Assembly: GCF_900230285.1 (NCBI RefSeq)
Contig: NZ_OCNK01000003.1
Location: 682,001-746,000 of the forward strand
Source of the DNA: Blastococcus haudaquaticus
GTDB lineage: Bacteria; Actinomycetota; Actinomycetes; Mycobacteriales; Geodermatophilaceae
Direction: 5' to 3'
Length of the DNA stretch: 64,000 nt
Shown: positions 54,578 to 63,401 of the stretch, in pieces
Numbering within the stretch: the stretch's first letter is position 1
Layout of the letters: each line of letters begins with the position of its first letter
Notes under the pieces: model-generated
Seen by the model: only the letters and a program-made list of their open reading frames with translations
The model's database searches: none
Told to the model about the DNA's origin: nothing
Program-made: the position numbers and the translations under genes

Positions 54578-55328
54578 CCTTCGGGCGCCTGCCGATCTTC
54601 GAGCCGAGCCAGGTGAGCGGGTCGAACCTCCGGTCCACCACCCGCTCCTTGAGCGGGATGATGCCGTTGTCGGTGAGGTGGATGCCTTCGGGGCACACCT
54701 CGCTGCAGCACTTGGTGATGTTGCAGTAGCCGAGCCCGAAGTCGTCCTGCGCAGCGTCCCGCCGGTCGGTGACGTCGAGCGGGTGCATGTCGAGCTCGGC
54801 GAGCCGGATCAGGTAGCGCGGGCCGGCGAAGGCGCCCTTGTTGCCCTCGTGGTCACGGATGACGTGGCAGGTGTCCTGGCAGAGGAAGCACTCGATGCAC
54901 TTGCGGAACTCCTGGGAGCGTTCGACGTCGACCTGCTGCATCCGGTGGCTGCCGTCCGCCTCACGCGGTCGCGGGTTGAACGCCGGGATCTGCGCGGCCT
55001 TGTCGTAGTTGTAGGACACGTCCGTGACCAGGTCGCGGATCACCGGGAAGGTGCGCAGCGGGGTGACGGTCACGGTGTCCCCCTCGCCGAAGGTGCTCAT
55101 CCGCGTCATGCACATCAGTCTCGGACGGCCGTTGATCTCCGCGCTGCACGAGCCGCACTTGCCGGCCTTGCAGTTCCACCGGACGGCGAGGTCCCCGGCC
55201 TGGGTCGCCTGCAGCCGGTGGATGACGTCGAGGACCACCTCGCCCTCGTTGACGTCGACGGTGAAGTCCTGGAGGTCGCCACCGGTGACGTCGCCGCGCC
55301 AGACCCGGAAGCTGGCCGCGTAGGTCAT
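54573..55328 (-). CDS. Succinate dehydrogenase iron-sulfur subunit (Sdh1 type)
   Basis: Electron-transfer subunit SdhB. The 251-aa product has a plant-type [2Fe-2S] ferredoxin domain (NCKAGKCGSCSAEINGRPRLMCMT) and a C-terminal domain with [4Fe-4S]/[3Fe-4S] Cys clusters (CIECFLCQDTCHV; CNITKCCSEVCPEGI). ATG 55328 has GAGGAGG and overlaps the sdhA stop. The sizes of the three genes match mycobacterial Sdh1 (Rv0247c-Rv0249c). Confidence 0.93.
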   Translation of the reverse strand: MTYAASFRVWRGDVTGGDLQDFTVDVNEGEVVLDVIHRLQATQAGDLAVRWNCKAGKCGSCSAEINGRPRLMCMTRMSTFGEGDTVTVTPLRTFPVIRDLVTDVSYNYDKAAQIPAFNPRPREADGSHRMQQVDVERSQEFRKCIECFLCQDTCHVIRDHEGNKGAFAGPRYLIRLAELDMHPLDVTDRRDAAQDDFGLGYCNITKCCSEVCPEGIHLTDNGIIPLKERVVDRRFDPLTWLGSKIGRRPKD

Positions 55329-57121
55329 GAGACCTCCTCGAAGATCTCGGCGAGCTCGCCGGGCATCTGGGGGAGCGGTTGCCGGGTCAGCGCCACGGAG
55401 CCGTCGGGGGCCCGGGAGCAGACGAGGTTGGTCCGCGCCCACTCGGCGTCGGTCGCCGGGAAGTCGTCGCGGGTGTGCCCGCCGCGGCTCTCCTGCCGCT
55501 CCAGCGCGGCCCGGGCGATGCACTCGCTGACGACGAGCATGTGCGGCAGGTCCAGCGCCAGGTGCCAGCCGGGGTTGTACTGGCGGTGCCCCTCGACCGA
55601 CAGGTTGGCCACCCGCTCCTTGAGCGCGGCGATCCGCTCCAGCGCCTGCTCCATCTCCGGAGCGGTCCGGATGATGCCGACCAGGTCGTGCATCGTCTGC
55701 TGCAGGTCGTGCTGCACGGCGTAGGGGTTCTCACCGCCCTCGCGGTCGAACGGCGCCAGGGCGGCGCGGGCTGCGTCGGCGAGGGCCTCGTCGGGCAGCG
55801 CGATCCGGTCGATCCGCTTCAGCGCGTGCTCGGCCGCGGCCAGGCCGGCCCGTCGGCCGAAGACCAGCAGGTCCGACAGGGAGTTGCCGCCGAGCCGGTT
55901 GGACCCGTGCATGCCGCCCGCGACCTCGCCCGCCGCGAACAGCCCCGGCACGCGGGCCGCCTCGGTGTCGGGGTCGACCTCCACCCCGCCCATCACGTAG
56001 TGGCAGGTGGGTCCGACCTCCATGGCCTCGGCGGTGATGTCGACCTCGGCCAGCTCCTTGAACTGGTGGTACATCGACGGCAGCCGCTTGCGGATGTACT
56101 CGGCCGACCGGCGGGAGGCGATGTCCAGGAAGACGCCGCCGTGCGGAGTGCCGCGACCGGCCTTGACCTCGCTGTTGATCGCGCGGGCGACCTCGTCGCG
56201 GGGGAGCAGCTCCGGCGGGCGCCGGTTGTTCTTCTTGTCGTCGTACCAGCGGTCCGCCTCGTCCTCGGTCTCCGCGGTCTCCTTGCGGAAGAAGTCGGGG
56301 ATGTAGTCGAACATGAAGCGGTTGCCGGCCGAGTTCTTGAGGACGCCGCCGTCACCGCGCACGCTCTCGGTCACGAGGATGCCCCGCACCGACGGGGGCC
56401 AGACCATCCCCGTGGGGTGGAACTGCACGAACTCCATGTTCACCAGCGTCGCGCCGGCCTGGAGCGCCAGGGAATGCCCGTCGCCGGTGTACTCCCAGGA
56501 GTTCGACGTCACCTTGTAGGACTTGCCGATGCCGCCGGTCGCCAGCACGACCGACGGCGCCTGCCAGGCGACGAACCGCCCGGACTCCCGCCAGTAGCCG
56601 AACGCGCCGGTCACTCCGTCGTCGTCGGTGAGCAGCCGGGTGACCGTGCACTCCATGTAGACGTCGATGCCGAGGGCGACGGTGCGCTGCTGGAGGGTGC
56701 GGATCAGCTCGAGCCCGGTGCGGTCCCCGACGTGCGCGAGGCGGGCGTAGCGGTGGCCGCCGAAGTCGCGCTGGCTGATCAGGCCGTCGGCCGTCCGGTC
56801 GAACAGCGCGCCCCAGTCCTCGAGCTCGCGCACCCGGTCGGGCGCCTCCTGTGCGTGCAACTGGGCCATGCGCCAGTGGTTGAGCATCTTCCCGCCGCGC
56901 ATGGTGTCGCGGAAGTGCACCCGCCAGTTGTCCTCGGGGTAGAGGTTCGCCATGGCCGCGGCGATGCCGCCCTCGGCCATCACCGTGTGCGCCTTGCCCA
57001 GCAGCGACTTGCAGACCACGGCGGTGCGCGCGCCGTTCTCGTGGGCTTCGATCGCGGCCCGGAGGCCTGCACCCCCCGCCCCGACGACCACGACGTCGTA
57101 CTCGTGCCTCTCGAGCTCCAT
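55325..57121 (-). CDS. sdhA: Succinate dehydrogenase flavoprotein subunit (Sdh1 type)
   Basis: Catalytic subunit oxidising succinate to fumarate. The 598-aa product has FAD site DVVVVGAGGAGLRAAIEA, the covalent FAD histidine H45 in LLGKAHTVMAEGGIAAAM, substrate-binding MEFVQFHPTGMVWPPSVRG, and the catalytic Arg region SNRLGGNSLSDLLVFGRRAG. ATG 57121. 16 bases separate it from the membrane subunit. Confidence 0.95.
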   Translation of the reverse strand: MELERHEYDVVVVGAGGAGLRAAIEAHENGARTAVVCKSLLGKAHTVMAEGGIAAAMANLYPEDNWRVHFRDTMRGGKMLNHWRMAQLHAQEAPDRVRELEDWGALFDRTADGLISQRDFGGHRYARLAHVGDRTGLELIRTLQQRTVALGIDVYMECTVTRLLTDDDGVTGAFGYWRESGRFVAWQAPSVVLATGGIGKSYKVTSNSWEYTGDGHSLALQAGATLVNMEFVQFHPTGMVWPPSVRGILVTESVRGDGGVLKNSAGNRFMFDYIPDFFRKETAETEDEADRWYDDKKNNRRPPELLPRDEVARAINSEVKAGRGTPHGGVFLDIASRRSAEYIRKRLPSMYHQFKELAEVDITAEAMEVGPTCHYVMGGVEVDPDTEAARVPGLFAAGEVAGGMHGSNRLGGNSLSDLLVFGRRAGLAAAEHALKRIDRIALPDEALADAARAALAPFDREGGENPYAVQHDLQQTMHDLVGIIRTAPEMEQALERIAALKERVANLSVEGHRQYNPGWHLALDLPHMLVVSECIARAALERQESRGGHTRDDFPATDAEWARTNLVCSRAPDGSVALTRQPLPQMPGELAEIFEEVS

Positions 57122-57137
57122 CAGGAGAACCCCATCC

Positions 57138-57968
57138 TCAGAAGAAGCGGAAGTCGGTGATCGTGCCGGTGGCCAGGAGGAAGACGTAGGCGTCGGCGAT
57201 CGCGACGCTGAACAGCGAGAGCCAGGCGAACTTCGCGTGCGAGGCGTTGAGCTTCGAGACCTGGGTCCAGGCCTTGTAGCGCAGCGGGTGCTTCGAGAAG
57301 TGGTTGAGGCGGCCGCCGACGATGTGCCGGCAGGAGTGGCAGGACAGCGAGTAGAGCCACAGCAGGGCCGCGTTCGCCAGGAGGACGAGGGTCCCGACCC
57401 CCATGTGTCCCCACTCGCCGGTCTCGTCGCGGAACCCGAGGATCGCGTCGTAGGTGAGGATGACGTTGAAGAGCAGCGCGCCGTAGAGCGCGTACCGGTG
57501 CAGGTTCTGGATCAGCAGCGGCGGCCGCGACTCACCCGTGTACCGCTTGTGCGGTTCGCCGACGGCGCAGGCCGGGGGAGAGAGCCAGAACGACCGGTAG
57601 TAGGCCTTGCGGTAGTAGTAGCAGGTCGCCCGCAGCCCCAGCGGGATCACCAGGATGTAGATGGCCGGGGAGATGAACGACGGCCCGGTGAAGAACTCCG
57701 GGAAGGTGTCGCCCTCGCAGCCGGTCGTGATGCAGGGCGAGTAGAACGGCGAGATGTAGGGCTCGGCGAAGTAGTACGCGTTCTGGAACGCCCGGAAGCT
57801 CGAGTAGACGACGAACGACAGCAGCACGACGACGGTGATCAGCGGCTGCAGCCACCACCGGTCGGTGCGCAGGTGGCGTGCCCGGATCGCCGCCCGCCGG
57901 GGCGCCGGTCCGCCATCACCGCGACCAGGGGTGACCGCCCCGGTGCCGCGGGGCGCGGTCGTCGTCAC
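57138..57968 (-). CDS. Succinate dehydrogenase membrane anchor (Sdh1 type, Rv0249c-like)
   Basis: Single-polypeptide anchor of 276 aa, about the length of Rv0249c. It has about five membrane helices (LQPLITVVVLLSFVVYSSF, FISPAIYILVIPLGLRATCYYYR, LYGALLFNVILTYDAI, GTLVLLANAALLWLYSLSCHSCRHIVGG, AWLSLFSVAIADAYVFLLATG) and His/Cys residues that could bind heme or iron (CHSCRH). GTG 57968 is likely; there is no clear ribosome site. First gene of the sdhC-sdhA-sdhB operon. Confidence 0.88.
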   Translation of the reverse strand: MTTTAPRGTGAVTPGRGDGGPAPRRAAIRARHLRTDRWWLQPLITVVVLLSFVVYSSFRAFQNAYYFAEPYISPFYSPCITTGCEGDTFPEFFTGPSFISPAIYILVIPLGLRATCYYYRKAYYRSFWLSPPACAVGEPHKRYTGESRPPLLIQNLHRYALYGALLFNVILTYDAILGFRDETGEWGHMGVGTLVLLANAALLWLYSLSCHSCRHIVGGRLNHFSKHPLRYKAWTQVSKLNASHAKFAWLSLFSVAIADAYVFLLATGTITDFRFF

Positions 57969-58259
57969 GAGGTCGTGCGATGGAAGCCGTGGCCGGGCGT
58001 GGGAGGTTCCGCTTGGTCTGGCCCGACCGGCATCGCTGCCTCCAGCTACGTCGCTGACGCCGCCCCACGCGGCGGAGGAGCGCAGTGGATCACGGACTCG
58101 GGGGAGGGGAAAGGGCTTTCCGGGCGGGAATCCGCCCTCGCCGGGCGTGTCCCGGGCGACACGGCCGCGCCCGGGGCCCGTTGACGGCGTCGTGTCCGGA
58201 GAGCCAGGTGATGGGCCAGGATGGTCGTCCGCACCCGCCCCAGAACAGGAGCACCGTCC
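57969..58259. other. 291-base divergent gap between the sdh operon and the LURP-like gene
   Basis: Must hold the sdh promoter (minus strand) and the plus-strand promoter. I see no clear TANNNT box at a telling distance, no convincing operator, and no small gene with a ribosome site. Confidence 0.45.
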
Positions 58260-58880
58260 GTGACCTCGCCCTCGGGACAGCAGCCGCCGGCCCCCATGCT
58301 CGTGCCGAAGTTCTTCGTCAAGCAGCGGATCACGCTGATGGTGAACCGGTACGAGGTCGTGGCCGCCAACCCCGACGGCACCGAAGGACACCTGCTCGCC
58401 CTGGCCGAGCAGAAGCGGATGAAGCTCAAGGAGGAGGTCGTCTTCTTCTCCGACGAGTCGAAGACCCGGCGGGTGTTCTCCTTCAAGGCTCGTCAGGCGC
58501 TGGACGTCTCTGCCGAGCACGACGTGTTCGACGAGAACGGCCGGGCGCTGGGCATGTTCAGCAAGCAGTTCGGGGCCAGCCTCATCCGCTCCACCTGGAA
58601 CCTGTCGGTGCCGGGGCTGGAGTCCGTCGGCCGGGAGCGCCGTCCCGCCATCGCGGTCCTCCGTCGCGTCTGGGACGTCCTCCCCGTCGTCGGCGACGTC
58701 TGGGTGCCCTTCGTCTTCCACTTCGACTTCGTCGACAGCGCGAGCGGCGCGGTCGTCCTGGTCAGCGAACGCCAGAAGGCCATCCGCGACCGCTACGAGG
58801 TGACGGTGCCCGACCCGCGACTGGACTTCCGGGTCGCGGCGTCGATGGCGGTGGCGCTGGACGCCTTGCAGAGCCGCTGA
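58260..58880 (+). CDS. LURP-one-related / phospholipid-scramblase-like protein
   Basis: The 206-aa product of the Tubby-like C-terminal fold has [79 protein letters not shown] and [14 protein letters not shown]. Bacterial members have no established activity. GTG 58260 is chosen because AGGAG (58247-58251) fits; GTG/ATG 58221 is a longer alternative. Confidence 0.82.
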   Translation: MTSPSGQQPPAPMLVPKFFVKQRITLMVNRYEVVAANPDGTEGHLLALAEQKRMKLKEEVVFFSDESKTRRVFSFKARQALDVSAEHDVFDENGRALGMFSKQFGASLIRSTWNLSVPGLESVGRERRPAIAVLRRVWDVLPVVGDVWVPFVFHFDFVDSASGAVVLVSERQKAIRDRYEVTVPDPRLDFRVAASMAVALDALQSR

Positions 58881-58945
58881 CGCGCGCGGGAAGCCCGACG
58901 CCCGGCGCTGCGTTGCACCGGGCAACCAACGTGAAGGGCTCTTCC

Positions 58946-59935
58946 ATGCGCATCCCGGTGTCCATCCTCGACCTGGCCCCCATCCTCCGCGGGGAGTCGG
59001 CGACCAGCAGCATCGCGGCCAGCGTGGCTCTCGCGCAGCGCGCGGAGAAGCACGGGTACCGCCGCGTCTGGTACGCCGAGCACCACAACATGCCCTCGAT
59101 CGCGTCGTCGGCGACCAGCGTGCTCATCGCGCACGTGGGTGCGCACACGCGCTCCATCCGGCTCGGGGCCGGCGGCGTGATGCTGCCCAACCACTCGCCG
59201 CTGACGATCGCCGAGCAGTTCGGCACGCTGGACGCGATGTACCCCGGCCGCATCGACCTGGGGCTGGGGCGGGCGCCCGGCAGCGACCAGAACACCATGT
59301 ACGCCCTGCGCCGGAACCCGGACTCCGCCGACCGCTTCCCCCAGGACGTGCTCGAGCTGCAGGGCTACCTCGCGGGGGAGACCCGGGTGGCCGGAGTCGA
59401 CGCGATCCCCGGCAAGGGCTCGGACGTGCCGCTGTACGTCCTCGGCTCGTCGATGTTCGGCGCCACCCTGGCCGCCGCGCTCGGTCTGCCCTACGCCTTC
59501 GCGTCGCACTTCGCGCCGCAGATGCTCCAGCCCGCGGTGGCTGCCTACCGGCGCGAGTTCCGCCCGTCGCGGCAGCTGGCCGAGCCGTACGTCATCGCCG
59601 GCGTCAACGTGGTGGCCGCCGACACCGACGAGGAGGCCCATGCCAACCTCGGGGCCGTGAAGCGGAACCTGGCCATCGGGCTCTTCGGCCGGGGGCAGAC
59701 GCTCAGCGACGAGCAGGCCGACCAGTTGCTGGCCCAGGGGGCGGGCACGCACGTCACCTCGATGCTCACCCACACGGCCGTCGGCACCCGCGCCGAGGTG
59801 GGGGAGTACCTGGACCGGTTCCTCAAGACCGCCGACGCCGACGAGCTGATCGTCGCCCACCAGGCACCGACGACCGAGGCCCGGCTGCGGTCGGTCACGC
59901 TGCTCGCCGAGGCCCTGGAGGACCTCGGCGCCTGA
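58946..59935 (+). CDS. LLM-class flavin-dependent oxidoreductase (luciferase-like)
   Basis: The 329-aa TIM-barrel product of the MsnO8-like LLM subgroup opens [20 protein letters not shown], followed by [67 protein letters not shown] and [30 protein letters not shown] or F420 use cannot be decided from sequence. ATG 58946 has AAGGG upstream. Confidence 0.9.
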   Translation: MRIPVSILDLAPILRGESATSSIAASVALAQRAEKHGYRRVWYAEHHNMPSIASSATSVLIAHVGAHTRSIRLGAGGVMLPNHSPLTIAEQFGTLDAMYPGRIDLGLGRAPGSDQNTMYALRRNPDSADRFPQDVLELQGYLAGETRVAGVDAIPGKGSDVPLYVLGSSMFGATLAAALGLPYAFASHFAPQMLQPAVAAYRREFRPSRQLAEPYVIAGVNVVAADTDEEAHANLGAVKRNLAIGLFGRGQTLSDEQADQLLAQGAGTHVTSMLTHTAVGTRAEVGEYLDRFLKTADADELIVAHQAPTTEARLRSVTLLAEALEDLGA

Positions 59936-59979
59936 CGGCCCCGGGCCGCCTCCGGACGGCGGGTCCGCGCCCGCGCGCA

Positions 59980-59985
59980 TACGGT
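59980..59985 (+). promoter_or_regulatory. -10 box TACGGT, leaderless promoter of the small lipoprotein
   Basis: TACGGT ends exactly 6 bases before ATG 59992, the standard leaderless geometry also seen at ispH. Confidence 0.55.
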
Positions 59986-59991
59986 CGACGC

Positions 59992-60156
59992 ATGCGCATC
60001 CGACGTTCGATCGCGACCCTCTTCACCGTCACGGCCCTCTTCTCCGGCGGGACCGCGACCCTGACCGCCTGCGGCTCCGACACGGCGGAGGACACCGTCG
60101 AGAACGACACCGAGAACGACGTCGAGGAGGACGAGGGCAGCGAGGACGACGACTGA
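59992..60156 (+). CDS. Small acidic lipoprotein (54 aa)
   Basis: ATG 59992 to TGA 60156. A basic start (MRIRRS), a hydrophobic stretch and a lipobox LTAC with Cys27 give a lipoprotein signal. The mature part is only about 28 residues and almost wholly acidic (AEDTVENDTENDVEEDEGSE). The leaderless promoter, signal and clean stop support a real gene. The role is unknown; such acidic stubs might bind cations at the membrane surface. Confidence 0.65.
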   Translation: MRIRRSIATLFTVTALFSGGTATLTACGSDTAEDTVENDTENDVEEDEGSEDDD

Positions 60157-60182
60157 CGTCCGTCCGCGTCGGCCCTGGATGC

Positions 60183-60197
60183 CCGGGGACTCCCCGG
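60183..60197. terminator. Short stem between the lipoprotein gene and the MmcQ pair
   Basis: CCGGGGA-C-TCCCCGG (60183-60197) is a 15-base near-perfect dyad in the 41-base convergent gap, bounded by CTGAC/GTCAG (60153-60157 and 60197-60201), which include the stop codons. Confidence 0.45.
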
Positions 60198-60587
60198 TCA
60201 GGCCGGGCCGGGCGGGCGCTCGGCCAGGAGCCGGCGCGACGCGCGGCAGGCCCAAGCCTCGGCGGCCAGCTCGGTGAGCGACTGCCCGTCGAGCTCCTCG
60301 AGCCGGCAGAGCACGATCGGGTAGCCGTCGAAGTGCGTCGTCGTGAAGTACAGCTCGGGCTCTTCGGCGATGAGTGCCTGCTTGGCGCCCTCGTCGGGGA
60401 CGTAGGCGGCGACCACGGGACCGGTCGGCGCGGCGTCCCCGAGCTCGGCGGCGTCCTTCTTCCCGAGCGGGCGCTCCCAGACGAAGCCCTTGCCCTGCAC
60501 CAGCCACTGCCGCCAGCCGCGCGTCGTCCCCTCGCTCGTGGCCGGCAGTGCCAGGCAGATCCGCGCGACGTCGTCCCAGGTCGCCAT
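60198..60587 (-). CDS. MmcQ/YjbR-family protein, tandem copy 2
   Basis: The 129-aa product opens WDDVARICLALPATSEGTTRG and contains YVPDEGAKQALIAEEPELYFTTTHFDGYPIVLCRLEELD, the YjbR core. It is closely related to the gene just upstream and separated from it by one base, so it arose by tandem duplication. Function unknown. Confidence 0.85.
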   Translation of the reverse strand: MATWDDVARICLALPATSEGTTRGWRQWLVQGKGFVWERPLGKKDAAELGDAAPTGPVVAAYVPDEGAKQALIAEEPELYFTTTHFDGYPIVLCRLEELDGQSLTELAAEAWACRASRRLLAERPPGPA

Positions 60588-60588
60588 G

Positions 60589-60975
60589 TCAGGCCTCCGC
60601 GTGCCGGCTCACCAGGCGGCGCGGGGCGCGGGCGGCCCATGCCTCACCGGCGAGCTCGGTCAGTGACTCGTCGTCGAGCCGGTCGAGCCGGCAGAGGACC
60701 GCTGCCCACCCGTCGAAGTGCGACGTCGTGAAGTAGATGTCGGGCTGGTCCGCGAGGAGCGCCGCCTTGGCGCCCTCGTCGGGCACCGACGCCACCAGGA
60801 CGGGGCCCTCCGGCGCGTCCCTGCCGAGCTCCTCGAGGTCGGTGCGGTGCAGCGGGCGGTCGCGCAGGAAGGTCCTGCCCCGCACCAGCCAGCGACGACG
60901 CCCGCTCGCGGAGACCGCCTCGGAGGTGCCGGGCAGCGCGAGCGCGATCCGCGCGACGTCGTCCCAGTTCGGCAC
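60589..60975 (-). CDS. MmcQ/YjbR-family protein, tandem copy 1
   Basis: The 128-aa product opens WDDVARIALALPGTSEAVSAS and contains SVPDEGAKAALLADQPDIYFTTSHFDGWAAVLCRLDRLDDESLTEL. Long stretches match copy 2 residue for residue. GTG 60975. It is divergent from the GGDEF-EAL gene (122 bases). Confidence 0.85.
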   Translation of the reverse strand: MPNWDDVARIALALPGTSEAVSASGRRRWLVRGRTFLRDRPLHRTDLEELGRDAPEGPVLVASVPDEGAKAALLADQPDIYFTTSHFDGWAAVLCRLDRLDDESLTELAGEAWAARAPRRLVSRHAEA

Positions 60976-61082
60976 GCCCGCAGCCTACGGAGGTCGGCCC
61001 TCCCGGCAGAGGGGTTGCTCCCCCGTGCGAGGGGGGCTGCCGACGTCTCGGGTTGCCGGCGCTGCAGAAGTCCGGTCGAACG

Positions 61083-61090
61083 GCCGATAG
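61083..61090 (+). promoter_or_regulatory. GCCGATAG, sigma-28-like -10 box before the GGDEF-EAL gene
   Basis: One mismatch from GCCGATAA, 8 bases before ATG 61098. AGAAGTCC (61066-61073) weakly resembles a -35 region, with a spacer shorter than usual. Low certainty. Confidence 0.3.
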
Positions 61091-61097
61091 GGCTGCC

Positions 61098-63398
61098 ATG
61101 CGTACGAAGCGACCTCGCGACGCCGAGGGCACGGCTGCCCGGGTGCGCGGTGCCGAGCGCCCACTGCGGATCGTGCGCGTCCTCGCCGTCCTCTTCGCCG
61201 GCACCTGGGCGGCGGGCCTGGCCGCCGGTGCCCTCGGCGCCACCGGCATCGGTGCGCTGCTCGCCTCCTCCGGCAAGCTGGTGTTCTTCGTCGGACTGGT
61301 CGCCATCCTCGTCGTCCGTGGCTTCGGGGCGAGGGAGGACCGCGGCTCCTGGTGGCTGCTGGCCGGTGCCGTCGCCTCCTACTTCGCCGGTGCCCTGGCC
61401 TTCGAGATGTACTACCGCTTCCTGCCCGTCGCCCCGCGACCGTCCTGGTCCGACCTGGGCTACATGGCCTTCTACCCGCTGGCGTTCGCCGCGCTCCTCG
61501 TCATGCTCCGCACCCGGCTGCGCCGCCTCACCGCGGCCACCTGGCTGGACTGCCTCGTCACCGGCCTGACCGCTGCGGCCTTCGCGGCGGCGGTGGCGCT
61601 GGGCGCGCTGGTCCGCGAGACCGACGGCGCGCTCGGCGCGATCCTGGCGGGCGTCGCCTATCCGATCGCCGACCTCCTGCTGCTCAGCCTGCTGGCCGGT
61701 GGGCTCGTCGTCATCGGCCGAGGGGCCGGGGCGAGCTGGTGGTGGCTGGCCGGGGGCGTCGCGCTGTTCGTCGTCACCGACACCGTCTACTCCTACCAGG
61801 TCGTGCACGGCCTCTACACGGTCGGCGGCCCCCTCGACGTCGCGTGGAGCGGCGCGTTCCTGTGCCTCGGCCTGGCCGCCTGCCAGCGCGGTCGCAGCGG
61901 CACGGCCACCGGGCTGGAGGGCCGGCTCGCCATCGTCGTCCCGGGCGTCTGCGCGCTGGCCGCGGTCGGCCTGCTGTTCTGGGGCTACCTGCGCGGCGGT
62001 GACCCGATCGCAGGGGTGCTGGCGCTCGGGGCCGTGCTGGCGGCGCTCGCCCGCACGGGCCTCACCTTCCGGGACGTCCGGGCCCTGGCCGACAGCCGTC
62101 GCCAGGCGCGGACCGACGAGCTCACCGGGCTGCCGAACCGGCGGTCGGTCTTCGAGGCGCTGCAGGCCGCGAACGGGCGGCTGCGTGCCGGGGAGAGCGT
62201 CGCCGTCCTCGTACTGGACCTGGACCGGTTCAAGGAGATCAACGACTCCCTCGGCCACGCCGTCGGGGATGCGCTGCTGCGGCAGGTCGGGCCGCGGCTC
62301 GCCCGCGAGCTCCGTTCGGAGGACGTCCTGGCCCGACTGGGCGGCGACGAGTTCGTCGTCCTGGCCTCCGACCTCGACGACGCGGACGCCGGGGCGCTGG
62401 CCAAGCGCCTGCTCACGCAGCTGCGGCAGCCCTTCCGCGTGGGCAGCATGACCCTCACCGTCGACGCCAGTGTCGGGGTCGCCATCGGTCCCGAGCACTC
62501 GGTGACCGCCGAGGAGCTCCTCCAGCTCGCCGACCTGGCCATGTACTCGGCGAAGGCCGGCCGCGGCGGCGTCGCGGTCTACGACGACGAGCGCGACGGC
62601 TCCGGCCGCCACCGCCTGGAGGCCGTCGAGCAGCTGCGCGCCGGCATCTCCGGCGGCCAGCTCGTCCTGCACTACCAGCCCAAGCTGGCCCTCGGCACCG
62701 GCGAGGTGGAGGGCGTCGAGGCCCTGGTGCGCTGGGAGCACCCCACGCGGGGGCTGGTGTACCCGGACCAGTTCATCGAGCTGGCCGAGTCCGCCGGGCT
62801 CATGGCCTCCCTGACCACGCGCGTCGTCGAGCTCGCCCTGGCCCAGTGCCGCTCGTGGGCCGACCAGGGACGCTGGCTGACCGTCGCGGTCAACGTGAGC
62901 CCGTCGAACCTGGTCGACGAGCAGTTCCCGGGAGAGGTCGCGCGGCTGCTGGCTGCGCACGACCTCCCGTCGGGCGTGCTCACCCTCGAGGTGACGGAGA
63001 GCATCCTCATGGAGGACCGCGACCGCGCCGTCGGCGTGCTGACCCGGCTGCGCGATGCCGGCGTCGGCGTCTCCATCGACGACTACGGCACCGGCTACTC
63101 CAGCCTCGCCTACCTCGCCACGCTCCCGGTGACCGAGCTGAAGCTGGACCGCGCCTTCGTCGGGGAGATGGCCGGCAGCCCGCGGGCGGAGTCCATCGTC
63201 ACCTCCACGCTGCAGCTCGCCCACGCCATGGGCCTGTCCTTCGTCGCGGAGGGGGTGGAGGACCAGGGCACCCTGGACACGCTCACCTTCCTCGGGTGCG
63301 ACGTCGTCCAGGGCTACCACGTGAGCCGGCCGTTGCCGCCCGAGCAGCTGTGGGCGTGGCTGTCCGAGCGCGCGTCCGAGGAGCTCGCCGTCCTCTGA
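61098..63398 (+). CDS. Membrane-bound GGDEF-EAL c-di-GMP enzyme
   Basis: The 766-aa product has about eight N-terminal membrane helices (about 30-325), a GGDEF diguanylate cyclase domain (about 335-500; intact GGDEF at 415-419, inhibitory site RSED five residues before it) and an EAL phosphodiesterase domain (about 515-760; EAL at 541-543, NVSPSNL, LEVTES, SIDDYGTGYSS, LKLDRAFV, EGVEDQ, QGYHVSRPLP). Both active sites look complete, so the enzyme could make and break c-di-GMP. ATG 61098 is chosen because an upstream ATG (61053) lacks support. Plausible partner of the PilZ receptor and of flagellar control. Confidence 0.93.
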   Translation: MRTKRPRDAEGTAARVRGAERPLRIVRVLAVLFAGTWAAGLAAGALGATGIGALLASSGKLVFFVGLVAILVVRGFGAREDRGSWWLLAGAVASYFAGALAFEMYYRFLPVAPRPSWSDLGYMAFYPLAFAALLVMLRTRLRRLTAATWLDCLVTGLTAAAFAAAVALGALVRETDGALGAILAGVAYPIADLLLLSLLAGGLVVIGRGAGASWWWLAGGVALFVVTDTVYSYQVVHGLYTVGGPLDVAWSGAFLCLGLAACQRGRSGTATGLEGRLAIVVPGVCALAAVGLLFWGYLRGGDPIAGVLALGAVLAALARTGLTFRDVRALADSRRQARTDELTGLPNRRSVFEALQAANGRLRAGESVAVLVLDLDRFKEINDSLGHAVGDALLRQVGPRLARELRSEDVLARLGGDEFVVLASDLDDADAGALAKRLLTQLRQPFRVGSMTLTVDASVGVAIGPEHSVTAEELLQLADLAMYSAKAGRGGVAVYDDERDGSGRHRLEAVEQLRAGISGGQLVLHYQPKLALGTGEVEGVEALVRWEHPTRGLVYPDQFIELAESAGLMASLTTRVVELALAQCRSWADQGRWLTVAVNVSPSNLVDEQFPGEVARLLAAHDLPSGVLTLEVTESILMEDRDRAVGVLTRLRDAGVGVSIDDYGTGYSSLAYLATLPVTELKLDRAFVGEMAGSPRAESIVTSTLQLAHAMGLSFVAEGVEDQGTLDTLTFLGCDVVQGYHVSRPLPPEQLWAWLSERASEELAVL

Positions 63399-63401
63399 GG
63401 G

